Source of the DNA: Vandiemenella viatica
Taxonomy: Eukaryota; Arthropoda; Insecta; Orthoptera; Morabidae
Length of the DNA stretch: 64,000 nucleotides
Assembly (NCBI GenBank): GCA_031002005.1
Contig: JARYHS010008074.1
Coordinates: 351,502,932 to 351,566,931 of the forward strand
Direction: 5' to 3'
Made by a program: the position numbers and the translations under genes. The notes below the pieces were generated by a model, which saw only the letters and a program-made list of their open reading frames with translations, had not been told where the DNA came from and made no database searches. Within the stretch, counting starts at the first letter, position 1, and every line of letters begins with the position of its first letter. Positions 42,575 to 52,115 of this stretch are shown here, in pieces.

Positions 42575-42765
42575 TGTGTGAACGAAAACTTTCCCTGCGT
42601 ATCGCAGCAATATAATCTTCGCGGGTTCGCTGCCGCTTTGTGTAGGTGGAAGACAAGCTTTCGGCAACGAATTCTGTCGCCATCTTCAGACCTGGTGCTC
42701 GCACTGTGACGAGCAGAGCTGCTTTCACCTACACAATCCGACAGCGAACCCACGAAGATTATAAT
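42575..42765 (-). mobile_element. 191-bp hammerhead-bearing hairpin with 14-bp TSD
   Basis: An insertion flanked by perfect duplications GCAATATACGAGCA (42561-42574 and 42766-42779). Its arms (ataatcttcgcgggttcgct against agcgaacccacgaagattat, then tgtgtaggtgga against the inverse) fold into a long hairpin whose tip holds a hammerhead-like core. No coding capacity. The length, TSD and ribozyme fit a small non-autonomous, Penelope-mobilised or retrozyme-like element. Confidence 0.75.
42640..42735 (-). ncRNA. Putative hammerhead ribozyme (CTGAAGA variant)
   Basis: The minus strand has CTGAAGA (42683-42689), stem II GGCGAC/GTTGCC, GAAA, then the palindromic AAGCTT as minimal stem III. Stem I is built from the flanking hairpin (TGTAGGTG...AAG against CTTCCACCTACA). 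Core position 7 (T in CTGATGA) is known to be variable, so the A there is acceptable. The activity claim is inference. Confidence 0.5.
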
Positions 42766-43330
42766 GCAATATACGAGCACATTTTGAAAAAAAAAAAAAA
42801 ATCAAATTTTACAGCTTTCTCCAGTGTATCATAATGAACCGCGTTACTAACTGCATGAAAAGTTTCATAAATTTTTACTGGTAACCTGAGCTATTAATAT
42901 GTGAAATTTCGTTAAATTCCGTCCAATACGTTTTGCACGATAAGCGGCCATATAGACAAAAACATCAAACCGAACGGTTTTTGACTCTCTATCATCGGGA
43001 GTTTTGCAAGATACCGGAATAAAAAGTACCCTATATCTTGAACTACACCATAAGGCATCAAAATATGCAGTTCCTCAGAATCATTCCATTAGTTTTGAGT
43101 GATTCGTGGATTGGCAGAAAAAAAAATCAAAATTTATGAAAACTTTGTGGACAAAGGTGCTAAAAGTTTTCCTAGATCCTGACCGCTGCCATAAGCTACC
43201 ATTTTGTACAATCCTTCCATTTGTTTTTGCGTGATGCATGGACATACAGACAGACAAACAAAAATTCCAAATTTTACGGTTTTTGCGTCTGTATCATCAG
43301 TAGCATACATTGTAATTACTCATTTTAGAA

Positions 43331-43490
43331 AAGAATAATGCTCAGACACAACTCTTCTCCAACTTTTTGCCCCCTGATCCGGTCACCAAGAACCACATGG
43401 ATACTGTCCACCAGTTTACACAGGTGACCAGTGCGAATCATGAGAAGGGAGAGAAACTGAAGTCATGCCCGAAGTGTAACGGGGCCTCTT
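43331..43490 (+). other. Candidate terminal exon (host gene?), unrecognised
   Basis: A pyrimidine-rich acceptor (attactcattttag) precedes an open stretch: N-N-A-Q-T-Q-L-F-S-N-F-L, then DPVTKNHMDTVHQFTQVTSA and GEKLKSCPKCNGAS before TAA. Composition is coding-like (balanced GC, third-position variety) in an AT-rich setting, and the sequence is not a transposon family I know. A CAG|GTGACC within it could serve as an alternative donor. The function is unknown, and it may be a chance frame or a decayed element. Confidence 0.35.
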
Positions 43491-44475
43491 AAGCCCGGCG
43501 TACCTTATTGTGTTCCCATGTTCTGTGTATGATCAGTGTATATTTTGTTTATGAAGCGGAGACTGAGCATTTGCGTAGCTGATTGCAGGGAACCGCCTGA
43601 AAGCCGCGACCAGTACGAGGGATCCTGGACTCGCTGTACCTTCCCAGTGCAGTGTCAGAGCCTCAGCGTACTCACCAACACTGGCGACTTACTACAATTT
43701 TGATCGTCTACCAGTTCTGCCGTTCTTGCAGTAGTCGTTTCTCGACCGAATCATAAACGAAAGGCAAGGACACTACCGAAATGCCTCTCCTACTGGACAT
43801 CCTCCCTCAGTTTGGTATCTCCATTCATGTCGTTTTTGATGTGTTGCAGTTGCTCTTGTGTTCCTTGTATCTCCCAAAACTGGAGGATTATCTAGATGAA
43901 CGTCTAATTGGGTCTTTATTTCCATCTAATTTTTAGTTTTGGTGATAGTTAATAATAGAAACTCAGACGGCTTAATGATAAATGGCATGGGCCAAAAACT
44001 GATTTAAAAGAATCTATGACCGAAGTGGTAATGTTAAATTTATTTTCCTGCTTTAAGAAAGATCTCAGTTTACGTCTCCTTTACGCCTTCTATATATCTC
44101 ATAAACGCCTCAAAATAATTATTTTCAGGTGTTTATGAAAAATTAAACATAACTAATATATATTTTTTTCTTTGGACAATTCTTTAAACGTTTTTGCTAT
44201 GGAGAAGATACCAAATCTGAGACGCGCCTATTGTCGAAAAGACATTTTGAGTTAATATTGATGAAGAACTTCTTAAAACAAGAACTTTGAGCCATACCAA
44301 CTGGTCGTGTAAATGTAGGTATCAAAAACTACTGATACTTCAAAGAAACCTGTTATAGAAAGTTGTAAACATATTAAATAGAGGCACTGCACTCCTGTTG
44401 TTTCTTCATTTTATTCACAGCTACTTTATGTTGGCTATCTTATTGTCAAAACTTAAGGTACAATTTTATTTTGCA

Positions 44476-44824
44476 GGTGGGCTTGAGTTTACCACAACGC
44501 TACGCCAGTTCATCCTCTAAAGTGGCCGCGCGGATAGCCAACATGCCCGCCAGGAATGTTGGGATGAGGGCACTAGCCGAGTCTTCAAATCTTTCGCCAG
44601 CTCCTAAAGCCTTAGAAGCTGCAAGATCAGCCACCCTATTAGCTACGAATCAATCAAAACTAGCAAGGTCATCCCACATTGGTATTGCTCAAAATGTCTT
44701 CCAAGCAAATGCTGAGTCAGAGCAAAGGATGGGTTGGCCTCCGATGAAACGCTATTCGCAATGGGTTCCGAGCTATCCACCGAACGGTCCAAAGAACCAA
44801 GTGGATTGGTCTGGAGAACAGTAG
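44476..44824 (+). other. Candidate 3' terminal exon (host gene?), unrecognised
   Basis: A good acceptor (caattttattttgcag, ending 44475) is followed by 115 open codons to TAG at 44822: V-G-L-S-L-P-Q-R-Y-A-S-S-S-S-K-V-A-A-R, Ala/Ser/Arg-rich, with GWPPMKRYSQWVPSYPPNGP near the C-terminus. GC is near 50 percent against an AT-rich background. No domain or signal is recognised. It is in the same orientation as the candidate at 43331; if that one is spliced at CAG|GTGACC, the phases would agree. The function is not inferred. Confidence 0.4.
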
Positions 44825-45179
44825 CCGCCACATAATAAGCCGAATCCGACATATTCGAATGGTTACGCATGTCGATATAATTATGGTTGCCAATGACCAG
44901 TGAATCAGTGGCAGATAGGAGAATCATCTATGCGATATTCGTTGTCTAGGTCCATGAGAAAGAAGATCATCTTGCCAAATTCCAATTCTATCACGCTAAT
45001 CATGAAAAACAATTCAAGATACATGTAAATTGTGTAGTAACATTCATCCATTGCGGGAAATGAACGGTATGTAAAATGAAGTTTTAGCCATTAATCAAAT
45101 CAGAACCCTAATATGGTGGTCAAAACAGCACAAAGGAAAACAGACTCAGCAGTAAATAATTACACTTCCTTCTTCCTCC

Positions 45180-45475
45180 TATACACCGAGCGAGGAGGGT
45201 GAGTGGTTAACGTTCTAGCCTCGCAATCGGGAGGACGCCGGTTCGAATACCCGTCCGAGCATCCAGATTCGGTTTTCCATGGTTTTTCCAAATCACTCCA
45301 GGCGAATTCTGGGATGCTTCCTTCAAAAAGGCCATGGAAAAATTCCTTCCCGTTCCTTGTTCACAGTCCCTTCCCGCCTCTAATGACCTTGACGTCGACG
45401 AGGCGTAAAGCAATAATAAGCTTCCTTCTACATGGCATTAGACCCCTAACTTCTCCCTATTTATAGTCGAGTACT
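45180..45475 (+). mobile_element. tRNA-derived SINE, family 1, better preserved copy
   Basis: A box gagtggttaacgttctagcc region (near 45200) and B box ggttcgaatacc (45240) at tRNA-like spacing. Then comes the body cagattcggttttccatgg, ttttccaaatcactccagg, gaattctgggatgcttcctt and 'aaaaaggccatgg', and a terminal part with 'ctctaatgaccttg' and 'cgacgaggcgtaaa'. This layout is typical of an arthropod SINE. A diverged sibling is at 2043-2345. Confidence 0.75.
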
Positions 45476-46490
45476 CGTTGATCCACGTAAAACTAAACAA
45501 ACAGACCTCACATGAAAACAAACAGTTTCCAGTAAGTAATTACATAATACGTAAGAAGTACAGTAACAGCTACTTATACCATTACATCAATGGAACAGGT
45601 CCTTCGCTGCCATTGGCATGTGATTAACATTTATTGATAACCTAGCGTTGTTGATATGTAATGAGTTGGAAGTGCTTTATTACTGAACATTAAGTTTCAT
45701 CAAGAGTCAATAATTAATTTATTAATTCCTGAATTTCGCATTACAACAACATGAGATTTCCGATGGCAAAATTTTGACTGAACGAAATATTTCTTACAAA
45801 CTGGGAGTCGTCTATGTTACTTTCCCAACTCCCAGCATCCTGGGCGATTTTCATGGCTGAAAGCTCACATCTATAGTTGACAGTATGCACTATTAACTTC
45901 CCCTGCCATGGGAGGTTGACGCCAGTGGCAACCTTCAACAGCTTCTTACAACACGGTATGAAATTTATCAGTTCTCTCATGGTAGAATGCTCATCTCGCC
46001 TCGGAAGGAGATAGTTGCGTCAATTCACTCACGCAAACGCCAGATACCATCCAGACGTAGGCGTAACTGAACATAATATTTGTTGTCTTCCACTAAAAAG
46101 ACTTTTGTTATTATTATATTGTTTTTAATTGTCTTTGAATTTTCTCAATTGTGAAATGGTACACTATGTCGCATCAAACATATTCCAAACATTTTCGAAA
46201 ATCCTAATTTTGCAACAAAAATATTCAACAGCCATTTTTTTTATTTAAAAAAATATTATTTTACATCAAACGTATTATATACATTTATACTCGTAATTCG
46301 TTCCACACATTTTGAGTATATTATTAGTCTCCCATTAAACAAAGCTTTTCAAATCTGTCATATTAACTTACATCACATTGTCATTGCGTAACGAGTCAGA
46401 TACTCGTATGATAGGTATATTTGTTAAAGGAGGTAGCCCAAAAGTTTAGCAAATTTGATTATTTCCTTCTAAATCGTCCTATTACATATA
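45476..46490. other. Intergenic; unassigned minus-strand frame 45980-45741
   Basis: A 79-codon minus-strand frame with Cys and Trp residues (MRELINFIPCCKK...) could be a relic of some element but matches nothing I recognise. The remainder is AT-rich without features. Confidence 0.3.
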
Positions 46491-46499
46491 GCTAAGTAT

Positions 46500-47150
46500 T
46501 TTCATAACAATTTTATCAGCCCATCCTTTACGAATGCTGGAAATTATCTTAGGCTTTCATAGTTTTTACTTCTGTATCATTATTTTTCTGAACGATTGTT
46601 TTCCAATGTCAGCTATATCTCTGGCATACTAGGCTATATCTTCTGAAGCGCCACAATATCCACATTCTGGTGATTTTTCCAATTCTATATACAAGCTCTT
46701 CTAATAATTCCCATAAAGTCTTATTTTACTTAAGAAGTCTGTATACGGCACTCTAAGCTCAGTTGATTCGTAGTTCTTACTTATTCATACCAGGTGTTCC
46801 GCTTTTTCAGTGACACCAACTCCCACTATTGGAATCCACTGAAATTCTATTTCATTCACTAACTTTAATTTATTTATCGGAGCATATGCTAGAGCATTAT
46901 TTAATTCTTTGGAATATTTTTTGACACATTTTATTGTACTTGGCTAGTTAGAGCATATTATAATTTTTTCTTCCCTTATTTGTGAAGCATTTTTGACAGC
47001 CTCTAGGACTTCTTATAACTTCACAGAAAAGACGAAGTCTAATTAATTTGTAAGTATCCAACTTTTCGACATTCAATGCAGCACCCACACTGTTATCTGT
47101 GATTTTGAAGCCATCTTTATATATTTTTCGTCATGTTTTCCTCTTGTCGC
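46500..47150 (-). pseudogene. LINE RNase H and C-terminal domain remnant
   Basis: Minus-strand pieces in order: a segment with DNSVGAALN, E-V-L-E-A-V-K-N-A-S-Q-I, K-I-I-I-C-S-N (for the SDS motif), a stop, P-S-T-I-K-C-V, then NEIEFQWIPIVGVGVTEKAE, corresponding to the RNase H 'WIPSHxGIxGNExAD' signature. It is followed by SLYIELEKSPECGYCGASED, the Cys-containing C-terminus seen after RNase H in I-group LINEs. The conserved His and Asp of the last motif are lost. Frameshifts and stops are frequent. The RT itself is not present in the window. Confidence 0.65.
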
Positions 47151-48215
47151 TTAGAATTTGCAGTGTTGCTTTACACATATGAATAGTAGGTAATATTGTT
47201 TCTTTGTTCCAAAATTATCTGTCGTTTCGTATGTGTTGATTTCTGGTTGCGGATGGGAAATATTGTAGACTATTTTCAGTTTTATTTATTTGTATACTTA
47301 CATATTTGAACTGGGATTTATTTTAATCACTGGATATGTTTTGCTGACTAATTTATTTTAAAACTTTAAATTATCAAAAATGGGTAGGACTATTGCAACG
47401 AGTTTCTCGATTAAAAACTAGTAGTTTATGTCCTGAGCGGGTTGGTTACCACTTGCTATTTTATCCGATAGTGAAATATATATCACAAGCTCGTACTGGA
47501 AAAAAGTGTTGGAGGGTGCTGCAATAAAAATCATATCATGTTCAATCTGTAATACTGCAAAAGTTTCAAGAGACATCTTTCAAAATATTTTCGTTGGTTG
47601 GTAGGTGATAAACACAACTCATACGTCAAACATTTACCAAAAATCGAGTTTTTTTTAAATTTCATAATTCATTGCCAGAAACCCGCAGAGCACCAGTTTG
47701 GAATACACGTGAAAACCCTGGAAAACATCACGGCACACGCTGCTAATAATGCGGAGTATGACGAGACCTCCAATACTGAGAAATCTCGATAGTTCCTACG
47801 GATAGAACGGGAACATAAGGAACATATTCACCGCTAAGACATTGTACAATGTGCTCATGAAAAATAAGTGCGGACTAAAAGTTAATTTTCACGGTCATTG
47901 ATATTGCGGCACCAAATATATAAGTTTTATCAGATGGGAAGGTAAACCAAAAATAGGAAGGACACGGAAGGAACTAAATGATTGTGATCACAATAAGTAA
48001 AACAATGAGAGATTACATCAGAAAGTGAATTATAAGACTTATAAATGTAATATTGACTGGAGCGAATTTATGGTACCATCTGTACTAATTAAACGGTATT
48101 CCTGCTCAGTGTGTAACCATGTCCATCACGCTTTGACGCCACGCAGCCATCCTTCGCTGATGCATTAACAACGTTCAGAGACGAAATGAATTCTTCACAT
48201 GAGTTCAGCCGCATA
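47151..48215. other. Intergenic, no gene recognised
   Basis: AT-rich. A 64-codon plus-strand frame (47598-47792) with a His/Asn-rich composition matches nothing I know. Confidence 0.35.
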
Positions 48216-48216
48216 G

Positions 48217-48290
48217 CGTAGTAAAATGACAACGTTTCGACAAACGACTCGTTTGTCTTCATCAGGTCTATTACTTCAGAAATATTCAGA
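48217..48290 (-). ncRNA. Putative hammerhead ribozyme
   Basis: The minus strand has CTGATGA (48259-48265), then a perfect nine-base-pair stem II GACAAACGA/TCGTTTGTC, then GAAA (48235-48238), then C-G-T-T-G-T-C. The last part gives a two-pair stem III (AC/GT) with canonical GTC cleavage. Stem I can form from AGTAA before the core and TTACT after the cleavage site. It has the fullest set of canonical core bases of the four loci, though stem I is short. Flanking repeat boundaries were not defined. Confidence 0.55.
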
Positions 48291-48807
48291 GATATTGCTA
48301 CATACTAGAGGTTATAAGATTTATTTAATAACATTAATGTTAATTAAGCATTCGTGAAGAAATGTTTAGACAAAACATTGAAAAAAAGAACGTATTGCAT
48401 TTAAATTACTATATTAATATTATTAACTGTTTTGTAGTTTTTATATTCGCTCCATGTAGATAATTTAGATAAATTTCTAATTCATAGATACATAATATAA
48501 ATGTTTTAATTTTCGGGCAACAGTTAGCGGATGTTTTCATTAGATTGAAATTTATCCAGGATCAGAATGACAACTGGCATTTGACGATTACAGCAGAGCG
48601 CATAAGTAATTTAAGTTTTTTGTTTAAATAATTTGTTTTCATGAGCTTAACATAATTTTGTTGAATGGAAATAGTTCGACATTACGGCGATCAATGCGGC
48701 CTAGACCACGATGAAAACTAATATTATTAGCCTTATCGTAAGTTGTTAAGATTTAATTTTAATTTTCTTTGCTTTCACTTATGTGATTTTTCAGCCGCAT
48801 GTAACTA

Positions 48808-49983
48808 CACTTAAAAGCCAAAGAAACTGGAATAGGCATGCGTATGCAAACACAGAGATATGTAAATACTCAGAGTACGGCGCTGCGGTCGGCAACGCCT
48901 ATATAAGACACAGGTGTCTGGCGTAGGCGTTAGATCGGTTACTGCTGCTACAGTGGCAGTGAATCACGATTTAAGTGAGTTTGAACGTGGTGTTAGAGAT
49001 GGACACAGCATCTCCGTGGTAGCGATGAGGTGGGGATTTTCCCGCACGACCATTTCACGAGTGTACCGTAAATATCTGAAATCCGGTAAAATGTCAAATC
49101 TCCGACATCGCTGCTGCCGTAAAATGATCCTGCAAAGACGGGACCAACGACGACTGAAGAGAATCGTTGCACATGACAGGAGTGCATCCCTTCCGCAAAT
49201 TGCTACGGATTTCAATGCTAGACCATCAACAAATGTCAGCGTGTGAACCATTCAACGAAACATCATCGATATGGGCTTTCGGAGCCGAAGGCCCACTCGT
49301 GTACCCTTGCTGAATGTACCACACAAAGTTTTGCGCCTCGCCTGGACCCGTCAGCACCGACATTGGATTGTTGACGATTGGGAACATGTTGCATGGTGTG
49401 ACGAATCTCGTTTCCAATTGTATCGAGCGGATGGACGTGTACGGGTATGGAGACAATCTCATGAATTCATGGAGCCTGAATGTCGGCAGGGAACTGTTCG
49501 AGCTGGTGGAGGCTCTGTAATGGTGTAGGGCATGAGCAGTTGAAGTGACATGGGACCCCTGATACGACGAGATACCACTCTGACGGGTGACACGTATGTA
49601 CGCATCCTGGCTGATCACCTGCATCCATTCATGTCCATCGTGCATTCCGATGGACTTGGGCAATTCCAGCAGGACAATGCTACACCCCACAAATCCAGAA
49701 TTGCTACAGAGGGGCTCCAGGAACACTCTTCTGAGTTTAACTACCTCCGCTGGCCACCAAACTCTCCAGACATGAACATTATTGAGCATATCTGGGATGC
49801 TTTAAACGTTCCGTTCAGAAGAGATCTCCACCAACTCATACTCTTACGGATTTATGGACACGCCTGCAGAATGCACGGTGTCGGTTCCCTCTAGCACTAC
49901 TTCAGACATTAGTCAAGTTCATTCCACGTCATGTTGCGGGACTTCTGCGTGCTCGCGGGTGCCAGTTTCTTTGGGTTTCAGTG
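48808..49983 (+). mobile_element. Tc1/mariner element, 1,176 bp, full length
   Basis: Terminal inverted repeats CACTTAAAAGCC...AAGAAACTGG (left) and CACTGAAACCC...AAGAAACTGG (right, inverted) are flanked by TA at 48806-48807 and 49984-49985. The transposase frame fills most of the element. Size and structure are those of an intact Tc1-type element with point mutations. Confidence 0.85.
48914..49894 (+). pseudogene. Tc1-like transposase, three in-frame stops
   Basis: One continuous frame carries the N-terminal helix-turn-helix pair (LSEFERGVRDGHSISVVAMR; GFSRTTISRVYRKY), a second DNA-binding segment (RRLKRIVAHDRSASLPQI), then the catalytic core: WCDESRFQLY (first Asp), QQDNATPH (second Asp) and PDMNIIEHIWD (Glu). 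There are 36 residues between the second Asp and the Glu, so the motif reads DD36E and not the DD34E of classical Tc1. Three stops (TGA 49244, TAG about 49527, TGA about 49541) break it without any frameshift. All three catalytic residues are retained. Confidence 0.85.
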
Positions 49984-50282
49984 TATGTCAGCCATTCAAA
50001 CAGATAGGAAGAAAGATGTAAGAACTCATGATTTTCTGCCGAGTTTATATTGCTATGCAAGATGTAACAAACATGCCAACAAAGAATGTATTAATTCACG
50101 AATGATAAAAGCTCTGATTTTCTAGCTTCAATATTAACGGGGTTTGCTGTTAGGTTGAAATGCAATCTAGATGAGGATGACAAGTGAATCTTTTTGCTAC
50201 AGTGTAAGGCACGAGGAATCGCGTTCACGATAATTTTATATCAATTCAGAATAAAAATGGCATTGGGCGTTATTTTGTAATA

Positions 50283-50320
50283 ACTAGGTGGTAACCACGA
50301 CTTCGTGTTCGCAAAGCATT
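50283..50320 (-). mobile_element. Helitron-like 3' terminus next to a tandem array
   Basis: Plus strand ACTAGGTGGTAACCACGACT then tcgtgttcgc. GGTGGT/ACCACG and CACGA/TCGTG can form small stems. On the minus strand the order is tandem array, hairpin, CTAGT, which is typical of Helitrons with internal minisatellites. Confidence 0.5.
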
Positions 50321-50335
50321 TTGATTGATAGTTAG

Positions 50336-51515
50336 TGACATGCAACCACCTTAGTGCACGATGGGAGGCTCGTGGCCAATACCACACGCAAACACCAGTG
50401 ATCTCTGCTATGTAGCTGTGTTTGCAAATTGAAATATACGGTCACAGTGCTTTGATCGAAATGACAAAATACACTCCGTCAACCGTTTTCAACCACCATA
50501 TTTCTCACATTCCCACAGATACCGACATGCAACCACGATAGTGCACGATAGGAGACTTGAGGCTACTACAAACAAACAAGAGTGGTCTGCGCTATATATA
50601 TGTTGCTGTAAACTGGAATAAATGGTCACACATGCCTTACTTCGAAATAGGAAAATGCCCAATTTCAAGCACCTATCTCCACGCTGCCGCACCTACCGAC
50701 ATGCAACTACCATAGTGTACGATGGTACACTTGAGGTTACCACTAAACACAAACACCGGAGGTAAGAGTGAAATATAGGGAGACACGTGGCTATTTTGAT
50801 ATCAAGATGACCACTTTCAACCACCATATCTACCACACCTCCACAGCTACCGACATGCAATTACCACAGTGCACGATGGAAGACTCCGGGCTACTCCACA
50901 CACAAACACCAGTGGACTGCGCTTGGTAGTTCCGGCTGCAAGATGAAATATGGGGAGACACACGTCTTTGGTACAAATAGGAAAACATCCTGAGATGAAC
51001 ACTTTCCACCACCATATCTCCCACATCTCCACAGGTATCGACGTTCGGCCAACGTTTTGCCCGATAGGAAACTCGATGCTTCTACCACATACAAACAGCA
51101 GTGATTTGCAATATGAAGTTTTGGTTGAAAAATGAAATATAGGGACACGCACGTCTTTGGTAGAAATATGAAAATATCCCAGATCGACTACTTTCAACCA
51201 CCATATCTCCTACACACAGCCATCGACATCTAACCACCACAGCGCACGATGGGAGATTCGAGGCCAATACCACTCACAAACACCATGGTCTGCGTTATGT
51301 AGTTGTGGCAGCAAAATGAAATAAAGGGACACGCTTGTCTTTGGTGGAAATACGAAAATGTCCCTTATGGAACATCTTCAACCACGATATCTTCCACATC
51401 CCCACATTAGACCAACTTTGGACACGATATTTGACTCCATGCTACTACCACACATAAACCCCAGTGATCTGCGCTTGGTAGTGACGGCTGAAAAGTGAAA
51501 TATAGGGAAACACAA
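50336..51515 (+). repeat. Tandem array, about 185-bp period, seven units
   Basis: Units start near 50336, 50524, 50698, 50851, 51038, 51224 and 51408. Each has 'cgacatgcaaccaccatagt', then gcacgatgggagactcga, 'accacacacaaacaccagtg', 'gaaatatagggacac' and 'tttcaaccaccatatctccc'. Open frames across the array are by-products of the repeat. Divergence between units is moderate and the fourth start is early, so one unit is shortened. It ends at a (TA)n run (51523-51542). It probably belongs to the Helitron ending at 50283. Confidence 0.75.
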
Positions 51516-51929
51516 ATCTACTTTTATATATATATATATATATGGTTAAATAGCTGAGAATAAATGACTTGCTGGAACACTACATTCAACCTGTAATTTT
51601 TGACTAGCTTTGAAAATATTCAGATAATGTTTCTTTTATCTGTAACGGAATAAGTTTTTAAAGACATCCAGCAAATTTAAAAATACTTGGAAAGCCAGAG
51701 ATATGTCGGGATGCAGTTGAAAACTGTGAAAAAACACGATAAAAGGTGATTTTGAACCCAACACATGTGCGACTGTACCCGACGACATGTTATAGAAATG
51801 TGAGCGATTATAGTAAAGGACAATTCATAAAGGTGACAGCTCCATGATAAACTGGACACTTGAAACTCTTAAGACACCAGAAGGGTGGAGGAATTCAATA
51901 ACAAAAGTTTACAAAATAAAAATAAAATA

Positions 51930-52115
51930 AAAGGAAAGGGCAATTAGAAACGACCCAGAGAAAGATCAAGAGATAAATGGCTGAAAGGAGTGGAGTGTGA
52001 ACGGAAGAGAGGAGAGGACTGGAACAAGGTGGTGACAGAGAGGTGGTGGGATGAAAGAGGCAGAACAGGCCAGTGGATGGAAACGGTTGAGGATGATGAT
52101 TACAACGAATTATGT
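51930..52115 (+). pseudogene. LINE C-terminal fragment
   Basis: The plus strand reads K-R-P-R-E-R-S-R-D-K-W-L-K-G-V-E, then KRGEDWNKVVTERWWDERGR and W-M-E-T-V-E. This matches the basic/aromatic C-terminus of insect LINE polymerases. It is short and isolated, with no RT core next to it. An A-rich stretch lies upstream, not downstream, so the fragment is a deletion remnant. Confidence 0.5.

Larger units (their letters stand above)
42470..43320 (+). repeat. Decayed about 165-bp tandem units, Helitron-like type
   Basis: Four units each contain a 'ttcc(g/a)tcca(a/t)ta(c/g)ttttgcgtgat' block followed by a 'gacatacagacagaca' type block and an A-rich then 'tttttgactctgtatcatca' block. They sit near 42556, 42927, 43091 and 43223; the first is interrupted by the hairpin at 42575-42765. 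Such blocks are common in the tandem parts of arthropod Helitrons. No termini were found. Confidence 0.5.

Noticed and set aside
43293..43305. TCATCAG (CTGATGA on minus) considered as another hammerhead
   Set aside because: No GAAA partner at stem II distance and no stem I pairing.
50489..51273. Several overlapping open frames within the tandem array
   Set aside because: They recur with the repeat period and shift with unit variation. They are by-products of the repeat, not genes.
50336..51515. Tandem array considered as a CRISPR array
   Set aside because: The units are about 185 bases and repeat end to end, with no short repeats separated by unique spacers. The context is eukaryotic.
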